Assembly: GCF_016086655.4 (NCBI RefSeq)
Contig: NC_052138.2
Location: 27,477,403 to 27,541,402 of the forward strand
Origin: Lepeophtheirus salmonis
Lineage: Eukaryota; Arthropoda; Copepoda; Siphonostomatoida; Caligidae
Direction: 5' to 3'
Length of the DNA stretch: 64,000 nt
The notes beneath the pieces are model-generated. The model was not told where the DNA came from and did not search any database. It saw only the letters and a program-made list of their open reading frames with translations. A program made the position numbers and the translations under genes. Positions 1-9,684 of this stretch are shown here, piece by piece (the stretch's first letter is position 1; each line of letters begins with the position of its first letter).

Positions 1-386
1 GGGCATTTTTCTTTTGTACCGCGGTTAAAGTACATCTCAGTTTGTAGTTTTAACTAAAAATTAATCTTATTTCTTGCGTATATTAGTGACGATATTTTGT
101 CTTATGGAAGTAAAATTATCCGGCTATATGTGTTTTTGTACTTATATTAGGAAAAGTAGAATACAATGTGGAGGCAACACTTGGTAAAATTCTAAAGAAA
201 TCACCATTCCAGTTGGACTGAAGGAGATGATTGTGTCTTTAATGAGCGCTATAGCCTAATGAATAACAATTTTAAAGCATTTTCCTTGTGTTTTTTAACA
301 AGATAGGAATATTTTCTAATTTTATATACAACTATAACCCTTTTACCTATGGAAAATGTTTGTCCCCTTTTTCAAACATTCAGCGA
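1..386. other. gene-free AT-rich sequence
   Basis: No reading frame with recognisable protein content and no clear repeat structure. The short frame beginning at 349 runs into the inverted repeat of the next element and is not a gene. Confidence 0.5.
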
Positions 387-396
387 GATCTGCACC

Positions 397-984
397 AATG
401 TTAGTAGAACAAGGTTAGGCAACAAGAAAATGGCTGGGACAGCACATAAATTTATTAAATATATCTCTCTCCCTTTCTATTTCTGGTTACGTCATTGGGA
501 CGAGTCTTGGTTATTCATGATACTACATAAATTTAAAAAGTAAAAACTGAAATAAATGATATGATTATCACAGAAGTGGCTAATCTATATTGCTAAATTC
601 TGGTTTCATCAGTATTGAATTCGTCTTTTCTTCAACAACCCAAAATCCAAGCCTTTCCTCTGGCAAAGTCTCTTGTGAATCAGTGGAACACCTCTTGTGT
701 TTTTACAAATAGCCGCTGCACAGACACGAGTAGTTTTATTTACCTAATTAAAATAAATATATGAAACATCAACAATTTATAAATATATTATTTATAAAAA
801 TACTTACTTTTGGAATTACATTTAGTAAAATATCACTTAAGAAATATTGAGTAACCACCATTTTTTAATTAGCAAGAGTCGTCCCAATGACGTCACCTGA
901 AATAGAAAGAGAGGTATTTATTTAATAAATCTGTTTTGCCTGCCCAGACATTTTCTTGTTTTCTAACCTTGTTCTAGTAACATT
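397..984. mobile_element. MULE-like non-autonomous element with long TIRs and 10-bp TSD
   Basis: Bases 397-510 and 871-984 are inverted copies of each other: AATGTTAGTAGAACAAGG at the left end and AATGTTACTAGAACAAGG in reverse complement at the right end. Near-identity runs for about 115 bases, through the shared GTCATTGGGACGA block. Both ends are flanked by the same ten bases, GATCTGCACC (387-396 and 985-994), a target-site duplication. Long TIRs with a 9-11 bp duplication are the usual signature of Mutator-like (MULE) elements. The 360-bp core has no transposase, so this copy is non-autonomous. A foldback element with an unusual target duplication is the alternative. Confidence 0.75.
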
Positions 985-1062
985 GATCTGCACCATCGAA
1001 AGATGACATCATCGTAGAGCAAGGATATTTTGCAGAAGTTGTTTATATAGTGCGTGACAATG

Positions 1063-1306
1063 AGTGTTGTGTCAGACCTTATTTATTCAGTACAGTCCAG
1101 CCATTCGACCAGTCCATTCAATACTTGAGACCAGTCTTTAAGACTGTTGTTCCTTCGGACTGCCGTATTCGAAATGGTTAAAAAAGAAGAAATAAAGTGG
1201 AATGACGGCATGAAAGACGGAATTTAATTAGCTGAAGGACTTGTAGTAAGGACTGAACTGGACCAAAAGTAAACTGGAAGGGACTGTAGTCTTGAGCCCT
1301 AAATAG
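1063..1306 (+). repeat. GTGTTGTGTCAG short inverted-repeat element, copy A
   Basis: It starts AGTGTTGTGTCAGACC followed by TTATTTATTCAGTACAGTCC. It is filled with alternating GGACTG/CAGTCC-type words and ends in a partly complementary sequence. The same layout recurs at 1307, 5021, 10841, 25932, 51383, 55712 and 63341, which defines a dispersed MITE-like family of about 200-240 bases. Confidence 0.6.
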
Positions 1307-1515
1307 GGTTGTGTCAGTCATTATTTGTTTGGTCCAGTGCAGTTATGTCTTAGGACCGGGCCTATAAGTCCTTGGAATCGGTTATCAGTCCAAGGGGCCG
1401 GTCAGTCCTTTGGTGAACTCTCTTTACTAGAACTGATGAAAAAAAAAGAAGAAATATAGTGTAGTGACGTCAAGAAGGACTCAACTGGACTGAACCCATA
1501 GTTAATTGAGCAGGA
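1307..1515 (+). repeat. GTGTTGTGTCAG element, copy B
   Basis: A second copy follows copy A head-to-tail. It begins GGTTGTGTCAGTCATTATTT and has the family's internal blocks (TAGGACCGG, ACTAGAACTGAT, CAACTGGACTGAA). The right end is worn. Confidence 0.55.
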
Positions 1516-2030
1516 TTACAGTGTCCGTTTTCCGACAAGTCGGTGTCAAAAATTCGAAAAAAAGTTATAAAAACAAACCGCCCTATAGACATCCCTTCAA
1601 GAAAAACAAAGGAGGAAGGTGTTAAATCCCCGTACTTTCGTTTTGTTTTCTTTTTTGCAAATGTTCATGGAGAAGCATCTCCTTCCCTTCTTTTTAAGAA
1701 AAAACTGTGTTGGACGAGTTGGATTTTCTTCACTTTCATCCTGTTATGCTGCACGCATGAGAGGAACAAAAAAAAAAGAATATATATATATATATATAAA
1801 AAGGAGAACGGTGTGTCTAGAATCGTTGATGAGAATAGGTACTTCAATACATATAATATATATAAACAAAACATTTATTCCTTAGTAGTAGAATGTGTAA
1901 AAAATATGGCCCCTTTGAAAGAATGAGAGTAGTGTGGATATAAGAGGGTTTCCAAATCATTCTTCATATGTGTTGTGTCAACATAAAAACAAAAACCAAG
2001 AAGAGGAGAAAATAGTATGTAATTTATGTT
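1516..2030. other. gene-free stretch with TA microsatellite
   Basis: Contains a TA dinucleotide run at 1781-1797 and one copy of the GTCAACATAAAAACAA motif at 1977-2010. The frames that are open here overlap on both strands and carry low-complexity residues, so I do not call a gene. Confidence 0.5.
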
Positions 2031-2720
2031 TAGGGGACTGGGCTGGTGGGGCAGTAGCCCAGCCCCAAAATAAAGAAAAAAAATCTATTTACATGAAAAT
2101 TTTAATATATTAAAGCAAATTAATATTTGAAATTTAATTCAATTTTCAAAAAGTTCAATCATTTAATTTTCAAAAAGTTTAATTTTGTTTGTGAATATTT
2201 ATGAATTTTTGAGATTTTTTCTCAAAAAATTTAATAAGTAAGATTTAATTTTCAAATTTTTTTTTCCAGAAGAATAATTATTTCTGAATAACCATGAATT
2301 TTGAGTTTTTTTCCCCAAAAATTATATATTCGAAATTTCTTCACAAAAAAATTAATATTTGAAACTAATTTTTGAAATATTTTGTGAATATCAATGAATC
2401 TTTGAAATATTTTGTGAATATCAATGAATCTTTGAAATTTTTTATCAACAAAACGTAATATAAGAAATTTAATTTTTAATTTTGTTTTCCAAAAAATTAC
2501 TTTTTTCTGAATAACTATGAATTTTTGACATTTTTTCTTTAAAAAATTAGTATTTGAAATTTTTCGTGAATAGCTATGGACTTTTTTTAAAAAATTCCGA
2601 AAAATTTAATATTTGAAATTATTTTTTTAAAATTTTTGTGGTAATAGCTTTGGATTTTCTTATATTTTTTATGCAAGAAATGTAATTTTTATTAACAATT
2701 GTTGACTTTGGAAAAAAAAA
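2031..2720 (+). repeat. AT-rich degenerate repeat with GC-rich head
   Basis: A GC-rich head (GGGGACTGGGCTGGTGGGGC) is followed by about 600 bases of diverged units built from 'TTTGTGAATA..TATGAATTTTTGA' and 'AAAAAATTTAATATTTGAAA'. A 30-base unit containing GAAATATTTTGTGAATATCA is repeated perfectly in tandem at about 2375-2434. The same family, reverse-complemented, fills the sialyltransferase intron at 3840-4345. Confidence 0.6.
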
Positions 2721-3224
2721 TTTAATAAATTTAATTGTTTTATTTAAATATTATTTTATTTAATTTATTTTAAAAATAAACATCAACAGTTTAAGTCATA
2801 AAAATTTTTATGATATAAGAAATAATATCTTATATCTTTATTTTGAAGATTTAAATTTTATATAAATGCAAATATGTTAAAATGAATTTTATTGTTCTTT
2901 TATTAGTGAACTCTCTAAAGACTAGAGTACTCATTAATCATCCAAACATATATTATTCTTTTTTTTTTCAAACCCTAATTATTATTTTCCCAGTCTGGAG
3001 GAATGAACTCATTTAAGTTGATATAAGCATTGAGTAGTTATACTTTATAATGTTAAAGTCCGGAGCTTAATTACTCAAGGTAATGCCGATGACTACCGCC
3101 AGTGTTTTTATAATTATATTTATGTATTAGAAGAAAAACTTGGAGCAGTTTATGTCTTTCTTGAGAAAGTATCGAAAATGATTGACATCAATTTATAAAA
3201 ATAAATTCTAACGTTTAAAGCTCG
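2721..3224. other. gene-free sequence downstream of the sialyltransferase
   Basis: This is the 3' flank of the minus-strand gene. A minus-strand AATAAA lies near 2898-2904, about 320 bases past the stop codon, and could serve as the polyadenylation signal. Nothing else is recognised. Confidence 0.4.
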
Positions 3225-4843
3225 TTAGCATTTCACTTCAGGGAATCCATGAACGGTGATAAATCCATGTTGATACGTCTCCTGAAGTGATCCTTCATTT
3301 AATTCTAACAGTATGAGTTTCTCAGCGGAAACTGGATGCCAAACAATACACTTATCGGATGCTTTATTCGAGAAATAGTGACAGATGTTTGTTGGTTGAA
3401 GCCTGGGTATAAATCCAAAGAGTCTAATCCTTCGACAATGATGTAATGCCAGGATAAAACCAAGGAAACCTGTTGTTGGAGGAGTCTTATATCTAATACC
3501 TTTCACTTCACTTTGCAGCCAATCAAAAATGGACCAGAGGGATTGAGGATCCTGAATATGTAAGATTTGAGATGCCTTATTTCTTCTTCGCTCGATAAGT
3601 CGGTCAAAAAAACTTTTATTTCTCCAAGTTATCAAAGGAGTATCATATTCTGAGATGTCCCAAAAGACTAGTGGAGATGCCTCATACAGAGATTCGGGTA
3701 AAAGTGTATATCCTTTTTCACTGCGTAAGGGTTGACTATTGGAGTAACGCACGCTTGTCTTTTCTCCTACATCCGCTTCATATTTCTTTGTTGGAGCATA
3801 GTTGAATCTAAAATGAGGTGTCCACATGATTTTTTTTTTTTTGGGGGTGGATTTTTTTTAATAAAAAAAATCAAAAACATATGGAAAAATTCAAATAATT
3901 ATATTTTTTTAGACAACTTGAGTATTTTAAAAATTTACAATTATTCACACGAAATTAAATTTTTCAAAAAAGTTTCCAAAAATCCAAGTTATTACCCAAA
4001 AGTTATTTTTTTTTTTTTTAATAATCAACTATTCACATCCTTTCAGCAAAAATTTCAAATATTAAATTTGTTGGAAAAAAACTTCCCAAAAATCTATTGT
4101 TGATTCCAATTTTTTTTTTTTTTTTTTTAGAAATTAATTGAAAAATCTATAGCTAAATTTAAGATTTTTGAAAAGAATTGCAAAAATCTACTGCTGCTTA
4201 AGAAAAATTATTAAAAATATAGAGCTATTCACAAAAAATCAAATATTTTATGGAAAATTTGTAAATATTAAATTTTTTAGTAACGAGCAAAAATTCCTTA
4301 ATTTGGGCGGGGCCCCTCCCCTCTACAGCCTCTGGTAGAAGACAATTTATGGATCAAATATCAAATTTTAATGACTAACCTCATTACCATATCATGAAGA
4401 TCTATAAATGGCCCATTTTTCAGTCCTATAAGATCCCCAGAATTAGAGACGAGAGCACAGTCCTCAAATACTTTGTTTTCAAACAGTGGACTATCCGGGA
4501 ATGCCTTGTTCTTTTCCGACTCTTGAAATAAACGATCCTTTTTTAAAATGTATTTTAGGGTTATTTCCCGCTTTGCATCACAAATTAATCCTTTGGCAGA
4601 GGGGTTGATTAACTCAAGGCTCCCGTTCTTTGAAAAAAGTTTTTGGGTGACTTTAATGTGCTCATGTAGGAGGATTTTCTCTTTTTGATCGAGTTTGATG
4701 AGGAACTTGGACACCATCTCATTTATTGCAGTTTTGTTCGATGGAGCTTTGATTGGAAATATTTGGAAGATTGAGGAAATAGTTATGAGAGTAAGGACAC
4801 AAGTAAATACAAATTTAACGAAGCTTTTTTTACGCATATACAT
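3225..4843 (-). CDS. beta-galactoside alpha-2,6-sialyltransferase (GT29), two exons: 4843-4380 and 3807-3225
   Basis: A predicted type II Golgi membrane enzyme that transfers sialic acid from CMP-sialic acid to terminal galactose of glycans. Exon 1 gives a short basic tail, a membrane anchor (about residues 8-29), a stem with N-glycosylation sites (N37, N73) and the start of sialylmotif L (C129, then SNSGDLIG and IDLHDMVMR). The 5' splice site is ATGAG|GTTAGT and the 3' site CATTTTAG|ATTC. Splicing completes R155 and continues RFNYAPTKKYEADVGEKTS, exactly the expected motif L. Motif S spans about residues 263-289 (PPTTGFLGF, C279). Motif III starts at H298-Y299-F300, and motif VS is H312 to E317. 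C129 and C279 are the family's conserved disulfide pair. The protein is 348 residues (human ST6GAL1 has 406). The VxRFN-APT and NSQ words and the short C-terminus fit ST6Gal better than ST3Gal or ST8Sia. The start has a purine at -3 and an in-frame stop upstream. All motifs are intact, so it is probably functional. A TATA-like TATATATA lies about 130 bases upstream. Confidence 0.9.
3808..4379 (-). other. phase-2 intron of the sialyltransferase, mostly AT-rich repeat
   Basis: The intron runs from GTTAGT to CTCATTTTAG on the minus strand, 572 bases, and splits the Arg codon of sialylmotif L. About 3840-4345 is the same AT-rich repeat as at 2031-2720. In gene-sense orientation it has a GC-rich head (GAGGGGAGGGGCCCCGCCC) and GTGAATAGCT units. 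Long poly-T and poly-A tracts (for example 4109-4128) lie inside. Confidence 0.8.
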
Positions 4844-5020
4844 TTCGTAGGAGAATTGATAAAAGTTATTTGCATGTAAGCTAGACTAAACCAAATACTG
4901 GACTACATTCGTATGAATGTATGATTAAAAACATTTGAGGAGGAAAAAATATCCTTATCTTATTGTTTAACGTATATATAGTCATTTGATTATTTATCAT
5001 TTGGGGAAGGAATTGCAATT
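4844..5020 (-). promoter_or_regulatory. possible promoter region of the sialyltransferase
   Basis: The 5' flank of the minus-strand gene contains GACTATATATACG (4971-4983 on the minus strand), about 130 bases upstream of the start codon. This is a plausible TATA element but a weak signal in AT-rich DNA. An untranslated upstream exon cannot be excluded. Confidence 0.2.
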
Positions 5021-6250
5021 AGTGATGTGTCAGTCCTCATTGATGACTGCAGTTCCGTCTAAAGATAGTACGGATCTACATTTGATCAGATCCTAAGACC
5101 TTCATAATCGAGTAAATTTTAGGTACCCAAACTTTTGGATCCAAAACCAAAATTACATGGATACTTTTTTCCAATTTTAGGGGAATTTTACCCGAAGTTT
5201 GGATCAAAATAAAATAGGATCCGGATAAAGGTTCCATTTTTACTGATAACTGATACCAAAACAATTACGAAACCCAATGTTATTACTATTAGAACATAAA
5301 TATTAGGGTTGTTGTTATGATAATATTAAACATACTCTAACTTTTTTTGGCTTTTACTCAGGTTGGTTTCTTTTTTTTTTTAAATGTTACTTTGGTTACA
5401 ATCGGTTAGATGGAGTTGCATTTATTAGATATAAGTACATATTTTAGTATTTTATTTACTCAATCTAACCTAGGAATCTTGTGTGAAGTCCATATATATG
5501 AAGCATATTTCTTTCTCTAGGAATGACCGGGGCGTAAACCTAATCATTTTTCCCCAGCGCGTTCTCCTTGAGCTACGTTGATTCCACTGTCTTCTTTTCT
5601 CCAAATTATTGTTATGAACAATGACTGATTGATTTACAGCTAGCTTTTTATAAACTGTGAACAATTCTCAACAAGAGTTTCATATTTTGGGAGAATTTAC
5701 AAACGTTCAATTTTTTTCTCAGGAAAGGTTGTGTGATACCATCAAGGTAACAACGTGTCAGATAACGCCGTATGAAATAACACACAATGCAACTGTGTAT
5801 GTATATGTTGCTCCATGACCTAATCAAGATAAATAGAGAGTACGTTCGATATAGATAATATATTCTTTAATAACAAAGTATTAAGCAATACTATACACTT
5901 TTTAAGATTCTGAAAATCCATCGGATCATTTTTATGATCCGTAGAAATTTGAGTACTTGAAGACGGTTTGGGTGCTCGAATCTTTTAGGATAATACAAGT
6001 TTACTTATACCTTACTCAGGAACTTTGGATCCGGATTCAAGATCCGTTCTATCTCTATTGCCGTCCAGTTCAGTCCCACGTATCAGTCCTAAAACATATT
6101 ATGATTGGTCCTTGATCATGTCACTCACCTTTATTATTATTATTATTTTAAACCCTTTCCGAAAGAACGGGAGTCTTAAGGACAGTTCCCAAGGAGTCAT
6201 AGGACCGGTACATAGACTTAACTGGACCTAATAAATAAAGAGTAGCAAAA
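5021..6250 (-). repeat. GTGTTGTGTCAG element, copy C, split by a hAT-like insertion
   Basis: The left part is 5021-5059 (GTGATGTGTCAGTCCTCATT...GCAGTTCCGTC). The right part is 6058-6250 (CAGTTCAGTCCCACG, ATCAGTCCTAAAACATA, GGACCTAATAAATAAAGAG). Joined, they collinearly match the uninterrupted copy at 25932-26170. The intervening ~1 kb is therefore a later insertion. Confidence 0.65.
5060..6057. mobile_element. non-autonomous hAT-like element, 998 bp
   Basis: The left end is TAAAGATAGTACGGATCT and the right end, reverse-complemented, is TAGAGATAGAACGGATCT: 16 of 18 bases agree. Ends of the form TA(A/G)NG are usual for hAT transposons. The flanking octamers GTTCCGTC (5052-5059) and TTGCCGTC (6058-6065) match at 6 of 8 positions, consistent with an aged 8-bp duplication. 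GGATCC/GGATCY words cluster near both ends, as subterminal repeats often do. No transposase frame is seen inside. It interrupts an older MITE. Confidence 0.65.
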
Positions 6251-6329
6251 TATTAATTAAATACTTTTAATGGATATAAATGTAAACACAACTTTTCTTT
6301 TAATATCTAAGGGGAGTTTTTATCATTCA

Positions 6330-6640
6330 GAGCAGAGATAACACTTTTTTTTTCGTTCAAATTTTTTTTTATTAACTTTATGGAGGAAAGTTCCCATAGC
6401 CCTTTTCAAGCCATTGCTTAGCTTGAACAGTATTTTTTCCCATCGAAAAGCTGTGTAAAATTAAAACAGGAAATTATCTTGGATCCATTGTTTTGTAAAT
6501 AACTCACACAATAACTAAGGAACTAAAGGACACATTGTCATGATGTTTTGAAGGTTGGTGCACACTAAAAAAGAAAGTGAATTATAAAAAATGAAATACA
6601 TCTTTGTGTGAAGTTTGGAACTTTTCAGCCTATATGTTAC
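6330..6640 (+). repeat. dispersed repeat shared with 59641-59950
   Basis: Shared ordered words include TTCAAG(C/G)CATTGCTTAGC, ATCCATTGTTTTG, CACAATAACT(A/C)A and, near the end, ATGTGTGAAG. The block AAACA(C/G)GAAATTATCTTGGATCC also occurs in reverse next to the ZBED/hAT relic at 7840-7880. The repeat may therefore be the 3' end of a transposon family. Confidence 0.5.
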
Positions 6641-7048
6641 GTTAAGGATGATTTGAATCAAAATGGCGAAATCATTTGCAATAATAATTGATTACTTTCT
6701 ATCGATTATATATATTATACCTACAAGGTTTGTTTATCTTAAGTAGTTTTTCAACTTTCCGCTCCAATTTCCCACTTTTTAGTGTGCCACCTCTCAATTT
6801 CCCACGGCAGTATCGATCTTTGAAGAATTCGATATTAACCCATGCAGTGTTTAGTACGTAAATATATGCCTTCTTTTTTTTTGTGTCATTTTACGTCCCT
6901 TAATTTTTGTTTGCATACAGGGAGCGGGGATCAAATTGTCGCCTACTTTAAACCTTGATAACTTGAAGACAAAAATTATCAAATAAAAAGCCGGTTACCA
7001 AATAGGAAAGCTATTCTTGTCGTGACGATACGTAGTTCAGTTAGCATC
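6641..7048. other. gene-free leader of the following transposase relic
   Basis: No coding content. The word CAATTTCCCAC occurs twice (about 6766 and 6795). The last 100 bases probably belong to the transposon's 5' non-coding end. Confidence 0.4.
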
Positions 7049-7576
7049 ATGCCGTCATCATAGGAGGAGATAAAGAGCTATAAGTGGAATGAGGAGCTTT
7101 CGAGGTCCGCCGTAGTCATGGCATTGGTTAATAATGGAGGTGAAATCTCCAATTCAACGATTGATTCACCCTTAGGAGTGAATTTAGGGACTGTTCAGCG
7201 TATCTGTAAGAAGCTAGAAGACACCTGGGATGTTGATGCCACCGTAAAGAGGGCACCCAAGGAGGAGGGTGCCGACAGGAAGGTCAGGGACACCGACTTT
7301 GTCGACAAGGTGAAGAAGATGGTTGAGGATGACTCTACCAGGTTCAAGAAGGCCATGGCGAGGGATCTGGGCTGGCATGAGAAAACAATAAGGGACTGTG
7401 TATCTGAGAATTTAAGGTGCAGGAGCTACAAGATGCAGGTGGGCCAGATCTTGACCCAGAAGGCAAAGGACAACAGGCTGATGAAGTCAACAAAATTGCT
7501 CAACAAGCTCAAGCACCCAAAGCAGGCCGAGTATATTATATTCTTTACTAACAGTCTTCACATGGAAATAAAATAA
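7049..7576 (+). pseudogene. Tc1/mariner-type transposase, N-terminal half, truncated
   Basis: The original start appears to be ATG at 7049, followed by an in-frame TAG at codon 5. The frame then stays open from 7118 to 7576. The protein carries a paired helix-turn-helix DNA-binding region: SNSTIDSPLGVNLGTVQRIC, a linker VKRAPKEEGADRKVRDTDF, then MARDLGWHEKTIRDCVSENL. It stops after KLLNKLKHPK, just where the DDE/D catalytic domain should begin, and ends in unrelated codons. GC content is clearly higher than the surroundings, as in a fairly recent insertion. The catalytic Asp residues are absent, so it cannot transpose. A retained DNA-binding role is possible but unsupported. Confidence 0.75.
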
Positions 7577-7877
7577 ATAAGATGAATTTATTGTGTGTTT
7601 TTTGTTTGTTTTTTCAATTTAATTGGCGAACAGAAAACATACATAAAATGCAACATGCGGTGCGTACAGGCTAATGGGACTTTTACATTTGTACATTTGT
7701 TTTGCGTTACCTTTTTGAAATGGTGCAGGGCAAATTAGATTCAAGGTAAGTCAGGGGATTTTGTTATTTGATTTTAATCTCAACAGTGCTCCTCTAAAAC
7801 CCCGACTAACAGAGGAGGGAAATTCAAACAGTAGTGCTTACACAACAATGGATCCAAGATAATTTCGTGTTTTAATT
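7577..7877. other. gene-free spacer
   Basis: Nothing recognised except, at its end, the short block (GGATCCAAGATAATTTCGTG in + orientation) shared with the repeat at 6330. Confidence 0.4.
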
Positions 7878-8628
7878 TTCAGCAGCTTCTTGATGGGATA
7901 CAAATCATGCATAGTGGCCCAGAATGCCATAAGGATTCCCTCCTCAAAAATAGTCTTTGCTGCAGAGTTATGCACCAGCTCAAGAAACTGATCTTCGATT
8001 TCTTCTGCTTTCTTTGGAACCTTCTCACACGAAAGCTAAAAAGATCCTTCGTCAACTCCATAATTGATTTGCAGCTTCTGCAGTCCAGAAAATAGTGTTG
8101 AAACTCATCCAGCAACCTGTTGAGATGAATGATAGCATCCTTCTTGAAAACATGGCTGACACCACCAGCAGTCACGTTTATTCACAAATTTGCGTTGGAA
8201 AAGCTGTTGCACTACGGGCCATCTCGAACTTGCCTCCTTTTTTCCGCGTACTCACAAATCTTTACCCTTAAATCATCACGACAAACACATATTTAAAAAT
8301 TAACTAAATATACACGTATGAGTAATATTCATAATAATGTGAACTCTGTAACCCACATGTTACATCAAAGAGAGTTGCAACAGGAGTGAGCTTGCAGGGA
8401 GCCGCTCTTAATATTGTTAAGCCAACGGTGTGACCTCCTTTACCAAAAAATGAATTACAATACTTCATAAATTGGCTATGATTGGAAATTTGGTTGAAAA
8501 TATGGAAAAAATGGTCGAAATAACAAAATGGTGAAATTTTGAATTCTTCTGTCCGACCGTTAATTCCCTCCTCGTAAACTTCGCTATTCTCCACCAATAG
8601 GGAATTCCTCAAAGGTTAAGAACCACTA
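7878..8628 (-). mobile_element. hAT (ZBED/Charlie-type) transposase tail with one terminus
   Basis: On the minus strand the frames around 8170-7880 read like the C-terminal part of ZBED5/SCAND3-type hAT transposases. HLNRLLDEFQHYFLDC is followed by a DLFSF segment and, after a frameshift, by VEKVPKKAEEIEDQFLELV and AFWATMHDLYPIKKLL. At 8612-8628 the minus strand carries TAGTGGTTCTTAACCTT, which resembles the conserved CAGTGGTTCT(C/T)AACCTT terminus of Charlie-like hATs, in the expected 5' position. No second terminus was found. At least one frameshift and extensive deletion make it a relic. Confidence 0.6.
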
Positions 8629-8636
8629 ATCTAAAG

Positions 8637-9168
8637 TCTTAAGATTTTTGAAGATGAAGAAGAATTTAAAATTAAACTCATTCAAGGTGAGAGTCAAATT
8701 GTATTGATATTCTGTAAACTATTATTATTTTCTTGGAATTATAGTGTTGATTTTTGGGACTTTTAGGGAGGAATTAAAGTTTTAGTCCCAGCCTTGACAG
8801 AAATAAGTTCAGCATTGATCAAAGCATGACGCACCCGCTGATGAAATGAAGATTAATTTAAGCTATGCTCAAGCCAACAAATATCGTATTGAAAATGTTA
8901 ATTGTATTTCAAAACAAATTAGAAGTTCCTTGAAATCTCCATCCATTGGGAATGGAAAACACATGGAAATTCTGGAAAATCCCATTGATTGGAAAAAAGT
9001 TAGCCCATGGAATTGAATTGGTAAAGAAAAATTACTGGGTGTGTCTGGAATACCACACAAAAGAATTAATTTACTCAGGCAGATATTTGCAAAGAGTACA
9101 TGTAATATTAGAGATAGATTGCTTACACATTCTTGTGATGGATTAAAAATTTTAAGTATCAAAAAGTC
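8637..9168. other. no recognised gene
   Basis: Open frames on + (8946-9146) and - (8869-9162) overlap each other. The + frame may be part of the same degraded protein as 9169-9363, but I recognise no domain. Confidence 0.35.
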
Positions 9169-9363
9169 ATGAAGTTTTTTTTTCTGCCAGATTTAAAAAT
9201 AGTTTTGGAACAATTAAACAACGAAAAAACAGATAGTCTTTCAATGCATAGAATAAGAAGAAATATGAAAAAAAAAAAAATATGCTTTGACTATTCAAGA
9301 GAAGACTACAAAGAAATCATTCAGCTCACACTCATTTATCTTAGTGAAGCACCTCTAAAATAA
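9169..9363 (+). pseudogene. unrecognised protein remnant
   Basis: A 64-codon frame (MKFFFLPDLKIVLEQL... ending REDYKEIIQLTLIYLSEAPL). The final segment is reminiscent of C-terminal tails of uncharacterised mobile-element-type proteins from crustaceans. That is a memory-based impression, not a domain hit. The flanking frames are broken. It could be noise. Confidence 0.25.
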
Positions 9364-9684
9364 AAATTAAAAAAAAAAGAATTAAAGACCTAGAACTTTT
9401 CAACATCCTCGGTGGATGGCAAAAATGTTATACTCAATTAAAATGATACTACTATTAGCTCGAATAAATGTATTGTCTCAAAGAACAGTTTTTTATCCTG
9501 AAAAATTGGAAAATTAAAACAATTTGTACATTTCCTTATATAGGGTTATATTTCTTAGTGGACAGCTGCCCATTCTCCAACTTTTGCTCCTACAAAGGAT
9601 TTAAATCTAGTTCATACTAGCCTAGAATATAAAAATGTAGAACATACATTGTCAGGAGTCGCTATTAAAGCAATAGGGTTACAA
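9364..9684. other. no recognised gene
   Basis: AT-rich, with no frame or repeat that I can support. Confidence 0.4.

Noticed and set aside
349..543. 64-codon plus-strand frame
   Set aside because: It lies mostly within the left inverted repeat of the MULE-like element, whose mirrored right copy is not coding.
1543..1926. 127-codon plus-strand frame starting at GTG
   Set aside because: Low-complexity Lys/Phe/Ile runs across a TA microsatellite, with overlapping frames on both strands; no domain.
3732..4103. 123-codon plus-strand frame opposite the sialyltransferase
   Set aside because: Antisense to exon 2 and the intron repeat; composed of Phe/Lys/Asn runs from homopolymers.
5076..5664. Minus-strand frames inside the hAT-like element
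   Set aside because: Short, unrelated to hAT transposase and interrupted; the element looks non-coding.
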